Shown here: piece by piece, positions 44,366 through 52,504 of the stretch
How positions within the stretch are numbered: position 1 is the stretch's first letter
Layout: each line of letters starts with the position of its first letter
Translations under genes and position numbers: made by a program
DNA from: Kangiella sediminilitoris
GTDB lineage: Bacteria > Pseudomonadota > Gammaproteobacteria > Enterobacterales > Kangiellaceae
Length of the DNA stretch: 64,000 bases
NCBI RefSeq assembly: GCF_001708405.1
Contig: NZ_CP012418.1
Coordinates: forward strand, 1,178,001 to 1,242,000
Direction of reading: 5' to 3'
Notes under the pieces: model-generated
What the model saw: the letters and a program-made list of their open reading frames with translations, nothing else
What the model was told of the DNA's origin: nothing
Database searches by the model: none

Positions 44366-45580
44366 CTAAAATTTGGCAACAAACATGAGCCAGGCTTTAC
44401 GTGTGTCAACTGAGAATCCATCAGATTCATAATCTGCTAATTTTGCCACCATGGAAACATGGTCAGTTAAAGGCATTTTGTAGCTTAGTCCTAACTCTTT
44501 ACCGTAGTCGGCTGAGGAGTCTTCCGCTTCAAAATTGTGATATTGAAAAATTAAGGATGATGTCCCTATAGATGTGTTAAAGCTGATGAATGTATCTTCT
44601 AGGCCGCCAACTGGGGTTGTCAGAAACTGATCTGCCCAGCCCTGGAATTTATGTTTTGTTGCAAGGGGAGTTTGAAAAGCATTTCCCGCGCTGCTCCCGT
44701 CTCCAGTTAATACTTCTTTTCCCAGTGACACGCTGCCATTTGCGAAAGCATAGCCGAGTTCCCCAAGGAGGTAATTACTATCTCTGTATACTGGGTTATC
44801 TGCATAATCATCCTGTTTAGCATACTCCGCTTTGATGAAGAATGGTGTATTCTGGATATCGCTGAAGCTGACTCGAGCACCAATTGTCCGAGAAGAATCT
44901 GTCGGAGCAGTTTTAAAATCTAAAAGATAGCCGTATAAGCTTAGCTTTACATCAGTAGCTAGTGCCCAGTCATAATTTATGAAGTGACTTTCTGTATCAA
45001 GGTTTGAATCTAAAATAGTATTGATATTATTGATATAGGCATAAGTGATAGTGGCATCAGTTATAGACTTGTTTGTAAAGAGAATGCCGTCATATGTTTG
45101 CTCATTCTGCCTCCAGCCAACTCCACCCACGAAACGTTGATTACCCAGGTTAATTCTTTGTCTACCGATTGTCATTGCTGTATCAGTAAAGCCATTGAAG
45201 AGGAGGGCGGCTTGGTTGATTTCTGTAGCCTCCGGATCAGCAACGACGGAATGATCCGTTTGCCCATTAAGCAGACTGTTGTAGTCATTCCGGTTACTGA
45301 CCATACTGACATTGTCTACTTCAAAGCGAAAACTAAAATCATTATAGCTTAATGTTTCTAAGCTTATCCTTGTAAGTAAAGTAGATGCTGTTGCATCCTG
45401 TAGCACATTTTCCTGGTCAACACTTTCAGCTCTATAACGGAAAGTCCACTTAACATCTGATTCTTTAAAAGCCTCATCAATACCACCAGCCTGAACCTTC
45501 TGTTCATCAGAAGCGTGTGTATTGGACGCTAGAGTTGCAAGGGTAAGTGCTACTGCTGTCACTAACTGCTTTTTTGTCAT
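44366..45580 (-). CDS. Outer-membrane porin-like protein (404 aa)
   Basis: Predicted beta-barrel. Signal peptide MTKKQLVTAVALTLATLASN and THA, then alternating beta strands and a C-terminal aromatic residue (WLMFVAKF) typical of outer-membrane barrels. GRQRINLGNQRFVGGVGWRQ is similar to alginate-export/OprD-like families. The start is the ATG at 45580 with GGAG 7 bases upstream, not the TTG 12 bases earlier. A perfect FNR box lies 63 bases before the start. The regulator gene follows 30 bases downstream. Transported substrate unknown. Confidence 0.82.
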   Translation of the reverse strand: MTKKQLVTAVALTLATLASNTHASDEQKVQAGGIDEAFKESDVKWTFRYRAESVDQENVLQDATASTLLTRISLETLSYNDFSFRFEVDNVSMVSNRNDYNSLLNGQTDHSVVADPEATEINQAALLFNGFTDTAMTIGRQRINLGNQRFVGGVGWRQNEQTYDGILFTNKSITDATITYAYINNINTILDSNLDTESHFINYDWALATDVKLSLYGYLLDFKTAPTDSSRTIGARVSFSDIQNTPFFIKAEYAKQDDYADNPVYRDSNYLLGELGYAFANGSVSLGKEVLTGDGSSAGNAFQTPLATKHKFQGWADQFLTTPVGGLEDTFISFNTSIGTSSLIFQYHNFEAEDSSADYGKELGLSYKMPLTDHVSMVAKLADYESDGFSVDTRKAWLMFVAKF

Positions 45581-45642
45581 GTCATACTCCAAAGTGATCT
45601 TTATTTCTAGCTATCACTTTAATCGCTTTAGAGTAAATTCTA

Positions 45643-45656
45643 TTGATTTATATCAA
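45643..45656. promoter_or_regulatory. Perfect FNR/DNR box before the porin-dnr operon
   Basis: TTGATTTATATCAA, an exact TTGAT-N4-ATCAA palindrome. It probably makes the regulator gene part of its own regulon. Confidence 0.78.
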
Positions 45657-45716
45657 TTAAGATGTATTTCCTATCCATCTTAAAGCATCGTAAGGGTGAC
45701 TATAACTTCCTGAGTG

Positions 45717-46628
45717 CTAGGGTAATGGAATAAACTCTTCTTCATCCCCTGGAACTAATGGGAATCGGCCATTTTTCCAGTCTTGCTTAGCTTGAGCTAT
45801 ACGGCTTTTAGATGAGGAGACAAAGTTCCACTCGATGTACCTCTGACCGAGATTATCCCCGCCAATGAAAACAATACGACTATGTTTCAAAGCTTGTATG
45901 GAAGAGGGTACGGATGTATTCAAAATTGCCATTGAATACTCAGGAACAGATGCACCATCAATTTCTATTTCTCCTTTGGCTACATACACAGCACACTCTT
46001 GTGCTTGGGGAGAATCCAATACTTGGTCAGGTTGTAAGGTCGCTTCCACATAAAGTGTTTCGGAGAAAGTTTTGACTTTTGAGGTTAGTCCGTAGGCAGT
46101 TCCTATTAAAACCCTCACCGGGATATCACTGATCAATGCTGTGGGAAGTTTATCCTTACTGTAATGGTGAAACTCAGGCATGGCTTCTTCATCAGCTTCA
46201 GGTAATGCCATCCACAGCTGAAGTCCATTTAGAACATGGTCCTTATTTGTTACTTCCGGACGCTCTCTTTCTGAGTGTACAATTCCTTTCCCAGCAATCA
46301 TTAAATTGACATCGCCTGGCGTTATCGTTTGATAGCTTCCCAGTGAGTCACGATGAAGAATTTCACCCTCAAATACATAAGTTACCGTAGCGATACCAAT
46401 ATGCGGATGAGGCCGAACATTAACACCATTGCCAGCGTTAAACTGGGCTGGGCCCATATGATCAAAAAACACCCAGGGGCCTACTGATTTTCTACCAGTG
46501 GTGGGAAATAAACGACGCACAGAAAATCCACCAAGGTCTTTTTCACGAGGGGTTATCAATTCCTCAACAGCAGAACAGGGTTTATTTTGACATTCAGCAT
46601 AGAGCTCACTTTTTAGCAAATTACTCAT
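45717..46628 (-). CDS. Pirin-family protein (303 aa)
   Basis: Bicupin protein of the pirin family. Metal ligands of the N-terminal cupin are visible in VRPHPHIGIATVTYVFEGE and GKGIVHSERE; FDHMGPAQF is a family signature. Start ATG 46628 (MSNLLKSEL) has GGAG 8 bases before it and is preferred to a TTG 21 bases upstream. Bacterial pirins are variously quercetinases or regulators of central metabolism, so function is open. Single gene; 330 bases of intergenic DNA lie upstream of it. Confidence 0.9.
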   Translation of the reverse strand: MSNLLKSELYAECQNKPCSAVEELITPREKDLGGFSVRRLFPTTGRKSVGPWVFFDHMGPAQFNAGNGVNVRPHPHIGIATVTYVFEGEILHRDSLGSYQTITPGDVNLMIAGKGIVHSERERPEVTNKDHVLNGLQLWMALPEADEEAMPEFHHYSKDKLPTALISDIPVRVLIGTAYGLTSKVKTFSETLYVEATLQPDQVLDSPQAQECAVYVAKGEIEIDGASVPEYSMAILNTSVPSSIQALKHSRIVFIGGDNLGQRYIEWNFVSSSKSRIAQAKQDWKNGRFPLVPGDEEEFIPLP

Positions 46629-46958
46629 TCCTTTACTCCAGTCGCACAATACCTAATAAAACTAGCAACATTTCTTACTTCAAACCAATATCCAATGTTA
46701 ATAGCTATTATGACTATTAGAGATAGTGTCTATAAATATTAATACTTCTTCTATAGCACAGATAACTTTATAAGACATTCAGATAAAGCCCAATATTTAT
46801 ACTGTACAGTTTTTGGCTAGCCAAAATTTCAACGATTCAGCTAAGTGTATTGGACTATGAAGGCTATGTGGTTTTGCCCACAAACTTATTCACAGATTTT
46901 GGGGACAATTAATGTTGGCTTTTTATTCAATGCGAATAAATTTTGATCGTCGTGTATT
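46629..46958. other. Intergenic region upstream of the pirin gene
   Basis: 330 AT-rich bases with no gene. Two perfect palindromes stand side by side at 46801-46826. A single DnaA-box-like TTATTCACA is at 46885-46893, and an AT-rich hairpin TTTATTC-N5-GAATAAA at 46922-46940, near the end of trhP. No clear promoter could be chosen. Confidence 0.5.
46801..46826. repeat. Two adjacent perfect palindromes
   Basis: ACTGTACAGT (46801-46810) is immediately followed by TTTTGGCTAGCCAAAA (46811-46826). They are 173-198 bases upstream of the pirin start and could be operator sites. Confidence 0.5.
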
Positions 46959-48287
46959 TTACAGACTCTTCATTAGCAGTGACATTTGATTAACTTTTAT
47001 ACTTTTCAATTGTTCAGGTAAGTCCATAGTTACATGATGTCCAGAACCTGGTGTGCATTGGATTTTTTGGCCAAGCTTATTCTCTAGGTTATTCAGCGTG
47101 AAGCGATGATTACCATCAGGTGTCATTAGCTCCAGCTGGTCGCCTCGTTCAAATTTATTCTTTACGTCGATTATTAATTTGTTACCCACGACATCATTTA
47201 TCTCTCCCACAAATAACTGCTTATCGCGAATTGAGCTTCCTGTTTCATAGTTTTGACATTCGTCATGGACGTGTCGTCTGTAGAAGCCCTCGGTATATCC
47301 TCTGTGAGCTAATTTTTCTAAATCATCCATCATACTCATATCGAACTCTTTACCTGCGCAGGCATCATCAATAGCTTTTCGGTACACTTGAGCTGTTCGT
47401 GCGACGTAGTAATGGGACTTGGTCCTTCCTTCGATTTTCAGAGAGTTCACTCCCATCTGACAAAATCGTTTTACATGCTGTACCGCACGTAAATCTTTCG
47501 AATTCATAATATAAGTACCATGCTCGTCCTCAAAAACCGGCATATATTCTCCGGGACGATGCTTCTCCTGCAATAAATATACATCGTCTTTACTTACTGA
47601 CTTAGGTGAGAAAGTCTGAATAGTTTGCTGAGTGTTGACCGCTACAATATCACCGCTGTCGTTTTGTTTGGCTTCATGTAAATCATACTTCCACCGGCAC
47701 GCATTGGTACAGGTTCCCTGATTAGGGTCACGGTGATTAAAGTAGCCCGATAGAAGACAGCGACCAGAGTAGGCCATGCAAAGAGCGCCGTGGACAAATA
47801 CCTCCAGCTCCATGTCAGTGCAGTTGTTTTTAATATCTTCAATTTCATCCAACGACAACTCTCTCGATAGAATGACACGCCTGATCCCTTGCTTGTACCA
47901 AAACTTCACTGTTGCATAATTGGTAGCGTTAGCCTGAACAGATAGGTGTATTTCCTGATTAGGAAAATGCTCTCTAACCATCATGATTAGTCCCGGATCT
48001 GACATGATCAGAGCATCAGGATTCATTGCTATTACCGGCTCAATATCCTTAATAAAAGTTTTCACTTTAGAATTATGAGGCGCTATGTTGCATGCGACAT
48101 AAAACTTTTTATTTTTCTGATGCGCTTCTTCAATACCCAGAGCAAGATTGTCTAATCCAAAATCATTATTTCTGACCCGTAGACTATATCGGGGTTGGCC
48201 TGCATAAACGGCATCCGCGCCATAAGCGAATGCGTAGCGCATATTACGTAATGTCCCGGCAGGAGAGAGTAGTTCAGGTTTATTCAT
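46959..48287 (-). CDS. trhP: tRNA hydroxylation protein TrhP, YegQ-like U32 family (442 aa)
   Basis: U32-family protein. Opening ELLSPAGTLRNMRYAFAYGA, the cysteine cluster region VHGALCMAYSGRCLLSGYFN and GTCTNACRWKYDL, and NSKDLRAVQHV are TrhP/YegQ features; length is typical. In E. coli TrhP makes 5-hydroxyuridine at tRNA position 34 together with TrhO, using prephenate-derived chemistry. Here it is the last gene of the hpd-VOC-phhA transcription unit, 3 bases after phhA. That links it to aromatic amino acid metabolism. Confidence 0.9.
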   Translation of the reverse strand: MNKPELLSPAGTLRNMRYAFAYGADAVYAGQPRYSLRVRNNDFGLDNLALGIEEAHQKNKKFYVACNIAPHNSKVKTFIKDIEPVIAMNPDALIMSDPGLIMMVREHFPNQEIHLSVQANATNYATVKFWYKQGIRRVILSRELSLDEIEDIKNNCTDMELEVFVHGALCMAYSGRCLLSGYFNHRDPNQGTCTNACRWKYDLHEAKQNDSGDIVAVNTQQTIQTFSPKSVSKDDVYLLQEKHRPGEYMPVFEDEHGTYIMNSKDLRAVQHVKRFCQMGVNSLKIEGRTKSHYYVARTAQVYRKAIDDACAGKEFDMSMMDDLEKLAHRGYTEGFYRRHVHDECQNYETGSSIRDKQLFVGEINDVVGNKLIIDVKNKFERGDQLELMTPDGNHRFTLNNLENKLGQKIQCTPGSGHHVTMDLPEQLKSIKVNQMSLLMKSL

Positions 48288-48290
48288 GTC

Positions 48291-49100
48291 TTAACAGTCG
48301 TGATTATTTTTTTCTTTAGAGTTTTTTTTTGGCGGAAAAGTAGGTTTAAAATCTCCCAACTCAATAGCTTCATGTATTTTGTTAATAATAGAGCTATCCA
48401 TGGCAGCATAGATATCTTCAAACTGTTTAATGACAAAATACACTGTCTGATAAATATCGATACGGTAGGGGGTTCTTAAAGCTGTCATCAGGTCAAATGG
48501 CTTTCGTTCTGGTTTGTCACTTTCTAAACTATAAATTGTTTCACCGATGGATGATAAAATTCCAGCACCATAGATCCGTAGACCCTGTGATTGCTGAATC
48601 AGTCCAAACTCGACTGTAAACCAGAATATTCGAGCCAGATATAACCTTTCTTGTTTAGAGGCATTTAGTCCAAGCTTACCGTAATTATGAACAAATTCCG
48701 CAAAAACAGGGTCGGTCAATAACGGGCAATGACCGTATATTTCATGGAAAATATCAGGCTCTTGCAAATAATCTATCTCTTCTTTTTTACGAATGAAGGT
48801 AGCAGCAGGAAATTTCTTGTTTGCCAATAGCTCAAAAAATTCCCCAAAAGGAATCAGTGCTGGCACGGCTGCAACTTCCCAGCCAGTTGCTTTGCGTAAC
48901 TCCCTGTTGACATCTGGTAGCTGCGGTACGTACTTTTCTGACAAACCGAGTATTTCAAGCCCGCGTATATACTCTTTACAGGCACGATCTTCTATCGCGG
49001 GCATCTGCCTTTTGTAAAGAAACTCCCAGGTTTTGTCTTCCTCAAATGTATAATCTATGAAGCCTTTGCTATCGGTTTGTTTTGCAATATATTCCGTCAT
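48291..49100 (-). CDS. phhA: Phenylalanine 4-monooxygenase (269 aa)
   Basis: Pterin- and iron-dependent hydroxylase turning phenylalanine into tyrosine. Iron ligands His119 and His124 in IFHEIYGH, and the Glu in FWFTVEFGLI. RELRKATGWEVAAVPALIP is the conserved core. Single catalytic domain without a regulatory ACT domain, as in Pseudomonas PhhA. It sits between a VOC protein and trhP, and with hpd forms the start of Phe/Tyr oxidation. No PhhB (pterin dehydratase) gene is in the window. Confidence 0.95.
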   Translation of the reverse strand: MTEYIAKQTDSKGFIDYTFEEDKTWEFLYKRQMPAIEDRACKEYIRGLEILGLSEKYVPQLPDVNRELRKATGWEVAAVPALIPFGEFFELLANKKFPAATFIRKKEEIDYLQEPDIFHEIYGHCPLLTDPVFAEFVHNYGKLGLNASKQERLYLARIFWFTVEFGLIQQSQGLRIYGAGILSSIGETIYSLESDKPERKPFDLMTALRTPYRIDIYQTVYFVIKQFEDIYAAMDSSIINKIHEAIELGDFKPTFPPKKNSKEKNNHDC

Positions 49101-49109
49101 TACCTACCT

Positions 49110-49649
49110 CTATGACTGGTTAAACTCTTCGCTGTGTAGCCACTCCGCCTGTTTTGGTGCCTTCTTAGTTTTAGTCCATTCATTGAGCATATCCCACTTA
49201 ACATCATTAAGCCTTTTGAACATATCATCAGTTGCAGTCACAGTAGTGAGTTCGAGACGGTGCCCATTTGGATCGAAGAAGTATATTGATTTAATAATTT
49301 CATGATTAGTGGGACCAATGACCTCAATACCATGCGACTCAATTCTTTCCTTTGCTTTGAGCAGAGCATCCTCATCTTTAACTCTAAAAGCAATGTGCTG
49401 AACCCAGTCAGGTGTATTTGGATCTTTTCCCATATCAGGCGAGTTAGGCAACTCGAAGAATGCTAAAATATTACCATTGCCAGCATCCATAAATAGGTGC
49501 ATGTAAGGGTCTGGCTCCTTGGTGGAAGGAACCTTATCCTCTGCAATAGCTAGCATAAAATCCATATTCAGAACTTCTGTATAAAAGTCGACGGTTTCTT
49601 TGGCGTCAACACAGCGATACGCTACATGGTGAATTTGTTCAATTTTCAT
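49110..49649 (-). CDS. VOC-family (glyoxalase-like) protein (179 aa)
   Basis: Single vicinal-oxygen-chelate protein with two beta-alpha-beta-beta-beta halves. Probable metal ligands: His in QIHHVAYRC, His in WVQHIAFRV and Glu in NGHRLELTT. A helical C-terminal extension (about 135-179; DDMFKRLNDVKWDMLNEW) is added. Spacing of 9 bases on both sides ties it to hpd and phhA in one operon, so a role in aromatic amino acid breakdown is likely. The reaction is not known. Confidence 0.85.
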   Translation of the reverse strand: MKIEQIHHVAYRCVDAKETVDFYTEVLNMDFMLAIAEDKVPSTKEPDPYMHLFMDAGNGNILAFFELPNSPDMGKDPNTPDWVQHIAFRVKDEDALLKAKERIESHGIEVIGPTNHEIIKSIYFFDPNGHRLELTTVTATDDMFKRLNDVKWDMLNEWTKTKKAPKQAEWLHSEEFNQS

Positions 49650-49658
49650 GATTTACCC

Positions 49659-50696
49659 CTAAAGTACTCCGCGCTTTTGCTGATCTCGCTCGATAGACTC
49701 GAAAAGTGCTTGGAAGTTACCTTCACCAAATCCTTGATTATTTGCCCTTTGAATAATTTCTATGAATATAGGACCGAACAAGTTCTTTGTGAAAATCTGT
49801 AATAGATATGAGTTCTCATCACCGTCGACTAGTACTTGATGATCTTGAATTCGCTGGTGGTCCTCTGTCACATTAGGAACACGGTCAAATACAGTTTTGT
49901 AGTAGTCTTCATGAATATCTAGTGTATCAATGACACTTCTATCCAGTTTATCGAGAGAGCTCAAAATATCGTTGGTTTCAAAGGCAATATGTTGAACACC
50001 TGGTCCATTATACTCACGTAGGTACTCATCTATCTGGTTTTTATCATCGCCTTTACCTTCGTTAATCGGAATGCAGAAACTGCCATCCGGAGAGCGCAAT
50101 GCATAGGAAATCAGGGCAGTCTGCTGGCCTTTGATATCAAAGTAACGTACTTCACTGAACCCAAACACATTTTTATAAAAGTCTGCCCATTTCTGCATTG
50201 TTCCTTTGTATACATTATTTGTTAGATGGTCGATTCTAGTGAATCCCATATCCGTAGTGATTTCAGGCGATGGCAGGGGCTCAAAATCATTCTCATAGAT
50301 AGAGCCTTTCTCACCGAATTCATCGATGAAATAGATAAGGCTATCACCAATGCCATAAATTGCAGGATAGTCTAGATCTGTGTCTTCAGATGCAGCTGGT
50401 TTTGCTCCGCGATCAATGGCTACCTGCATGGCTTTTTCTGCATCATCCACACGCCAGCCCATCGAGCAAATTGCAGGACCATGACGATCGGCAAAGGCCT
50501 TTGAAAGTCCTTTCTTCTCCGTATTCAATAGGAAGTGGATATCGTTTTGGTTGTAATAATAAATATCTTTATTTTTGTATTTTTTCAGCTTAGAAAAACC
50601 AAATGCTTTGAAAACTTTATCCATAAAGTCACTTTCTGGGCTAGCAAATTCAGTAAATTCAATTCCACGTAAACCTAAATAATTATTACCGCTCAT
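49659..50696 (-). CDS. hpd: 4-Hydroxyphenylpyruvate dioxygenase (345 aa)
   Basis: Non-haem iron enzyme converting 4-hydroxyphenylpyruvate to homogentisate. Two VOC halves; the iron ligands His (RIDHLTNNV), His (VQHIAFETND) and Glu (PIFIEIIQR) are all present, and GFGEGNFQALFESIE closes the active site. Start ATG 50696 (MSGNNYLGLRG) is chosen over an in-frame TTG 18 bases earlier; AGGTG lies before it. First gene of the operon hpd-VOC-phhA-trhP. Homogentisate dioxygenase is not in the window. Confidence 0.95.
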   Translation of the reverse strand: MSGNNYLGLRGIEFTEFASPESDFMDKVFKAFGFSKLKKYKNKDIYYYNQNDIHFLLNTEKKGLSKAFADRHGPAICSMGWRVDDAEKAMQVAIDRGAKPAASEDTDLDYPAIYGIGDSLIYFIDEFGEKGSIYENDFEPLPSPEITTDMGFTRIDHLTNNVYKGTMQKWADFYKNVFGFSEVRYFDIKGQQTALISYALRSPDGSFCIPINEGKGDDKNQIDEYLREYNGPGVQHIAFETNDILSSLDKLDRSVIDTLDIHEDYYKTVFDRVPNVTEDHQRIQDHQVLVDGDENSYLLQIFTKNLFGPIFIEIIQRANNQGFGEGNFQALFESIERDQQKRGVL

Positions 50697-50802
50697 CAAA
50701 ATACACCTGTTCAACTTAAGTGGCTTGGCTAAGGGAGTTGCTCATTAATAAGCCAATATCTAATTTCAGCTAAATAATGTAAGGGATCTAGTTGTTAAGG
50801 TT

Positions 50803-50816
50803 TTGACCTAGGTCAA
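50803..50816. promoter_or_regulatory. FNR/Crp-like palindrome before hpd
   Basis: TTGACCTAGGTCAA, a perfect palindrome of the TTGA-N6-TCAA type. A CATTAT -10 candidate (50774-50779) on the minus strand would give a box centre near -42 for hpd. It could also act on nhaD. Confidence 0.45.
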
Positions 50817-50963
50817 TGATTTGTCGGTTAGCAAAGTGGTCTGGCAAGTTACATGGTGACCATGAATATGCTAAATAATTGCTTTTTATTGATCTAAATC
50901 TATATTGCAACCGAAAGCGCACTTATAATTCCGCCACTTTTTTAAATTCAAGTTACATACAAC

Positions 50964-52364
50964 GTGAAAATTATAGCTTTGTTGATTACACTGGCCTGCC
51001 TGCTTTTTCCTCAACTTTCACTTGCATCCGACGTTGCTGCAGACAGTCCTCTAAATTTCACTACTCATTGGGTGGGCTTTTTAGCCATAGCCATTTTTGT
51101 CATCGCATACTCTCTTGTCATTTTTGAAGAAAAAATACACCTGAGAAAATCCAAGCCGATACTCATTGCTGCTGGCTTAATTTGGCTGGTTATTGGTATT
51201 ACCTATAAGCACTATGGATTGTCTGGTTTGGCGGAAGAGGCCATCCGGCATAATTTTTTAGAATATGCTGAGCTATTTTTCTTCTTATTAGTAGCTATGA
51301 CCTACATTAATGCAATGATTGAGCGTGATGTGTTCGATTGTTTAAGGGACTGGTTGGTAAATAAGGGGTTCAGTTACAGACAGCTATTCTGGATGACAGG
51401 TATTCTCGCTTTCTTTATTTCACCAATTGCAGATAACCTGACAACAGCGCTTATCATGTGTTCTGTGGTGCTGTCGGTAGGCAAGGGTAACGGAAAGTTT
51501 GTGGGTATCAGTTGTATTAATATCGTCGTTGCATCTAACGCTGGAGGTGCTTTTAGTCCCTTTGGTGATATTACCACTCTGATGGTCTGGCAAAAAGAAA
51601 TGGTGGAGTTTACCGAGTTTTTCAGCTTATTCATCCCCTCAGTGGTCAACTTCCTGATTCCAGCACTGGTTATGCAGTTAGCTATCGAAAAAGGGAAACC
51701 AAAGCCAACGGATGAGTCACATGTTGCTAAAATTAAACAAGGTGGTCTGGTGATAGTTGGTCTGTTTTTAGTCACTATAGCCACAGCAATATCTTTTCAT
51801 AATTTCCTGCATCTGCCACCCGCTATAGGAATGATGCTAGGTTTAGGTTTTCTTAAATTTTATGGTTTCCTATTACGAAAAGGTCAGCAGAAACAAACCG
51901 AAGAAAATCCAACCAGTGTGTCAGTAAAAAAGCCTTACGATATATTTGACCGTATTGCACAGGCCGAATGGGATACCTTATTTTTCTTTTATGGGGTGAT
52001 CCTGGCTGTAGGCGGGCTCGGGTTTCTTGGTTATTTGGGGCTGGCATCGAATTACATGTATGGTGAACTCGGTGCTACTTCAGCAAATGTTTTAGTAGGT
52101 GTTTTATCATCAATTGTCGATAACATTCCGGTCATGTTTGCAGTCCTAACAATGCAACCAGAAATGCCGCATGTGCAATGGTTGCTAGTAACATTGACCG
52201 CAGGAGTGGGAGGAAGTCTTCTGTCAGTTGGATCGGCTGCGGGAATTGCGTTGATGGGGCAAGCCAGAGGTCACTACACCTTTATGACTCACCTTAAGTG
52301 GACACCGGTTATCGCTCTAGGCTATGCCGCAAGTATCTGGCTTCATATGATAATTAACAGTTAA
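50964..52364 (+). CDS. nhaD: Na+/H+ antiporter NhaD (466 aa)
   Basis: Multi-helix inner-membrane Na+/H+ antiporter of the NhaD (ArsB/NhaD) family, common in marine and alkaliphilic bacteria. N-terminal signal-like helix (1-21), then about 11-12 further helices. Conserved segments: FFISPIADNLTTALIMCSVV, NIVVASNAGGAFSPFGDITT and SSIVDNIPVMFAVLTM, which are the inverted-repeat core carrying Asp and Asn residues. Start GTG at 50964. The stop codon lies in a TTAACAG triplet repeat. Confidence 0.93.
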   Translation: MKIIALLITLACLLFPQLSLASDVAADSPLNFTTHWVGFLAIAIFVIAYSLVIFEEKIHLRKSKPILIAAGLIWLVIGITYKHYGLSGLAEEAIRHNFLEYAELFFFLLVAMTYINAMIERDVFDCLRDWLVNKGFSYRQLFWMTGILAFFISPIADNLTTALIMCSVVLSVGKGNGKFVGISCINIVVASNAGGAFSPFGDITTLMVWQKEMVEFTEFFSLFIPSVVNFLIPALVMQLAIEKGKPKPTDESHVAKIKQGGLVIVGLFLVTIATAISFHNFLHLPPAIGMMLGLGFLKFYGFLLRKGQQKQTEENPTSVSVKKPYDIFDRIAQAEWDTLFFFYGVILAVGGLGFLGYLGLASNYMYGELGATSANVLVGVLSSIVDNIPVMFAVLTMQPEMPHVQWLLVTLTAGVGGSLLSVGSAAGIALMGQARGHYTFMTHLKWTPVIALGYAASIWLHMIINS

Positions 52365-52374
52365 CAGTTAACAG
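52354..52374 (+). repeat. Triple TTAACAG tandem repeat at the nhaD stop
   Basis: Three perfect copies of TTAACAG span the stop codon (52362-52364). Gain or loss of a 7-base unit would leave or remove the stop and change the last residues. Confidence 0.7.
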
Positions 52375-52504
52375 TGCTGCTACCAATAAAGCCGACATCT
52401 ATTTGAGTCTTTGAGTCGTCATAATTGAACATAAGAAAGTTTCTATTGCATTCAACAGAAGAAGCATCTTAGTATAATTTTAAGCGCTTTCTGAGGAGCA
52501 GTTT

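Noticed and set aside
46885-46893. TTATTCACA, a DnaA-box-like sequence in a 330-base AT-rich spacer
   Set aside because: Only one box was found, with no cluster of boxes and no dnaA, dnaN, gidA or rpmH nearby, so there is no case for an origin.
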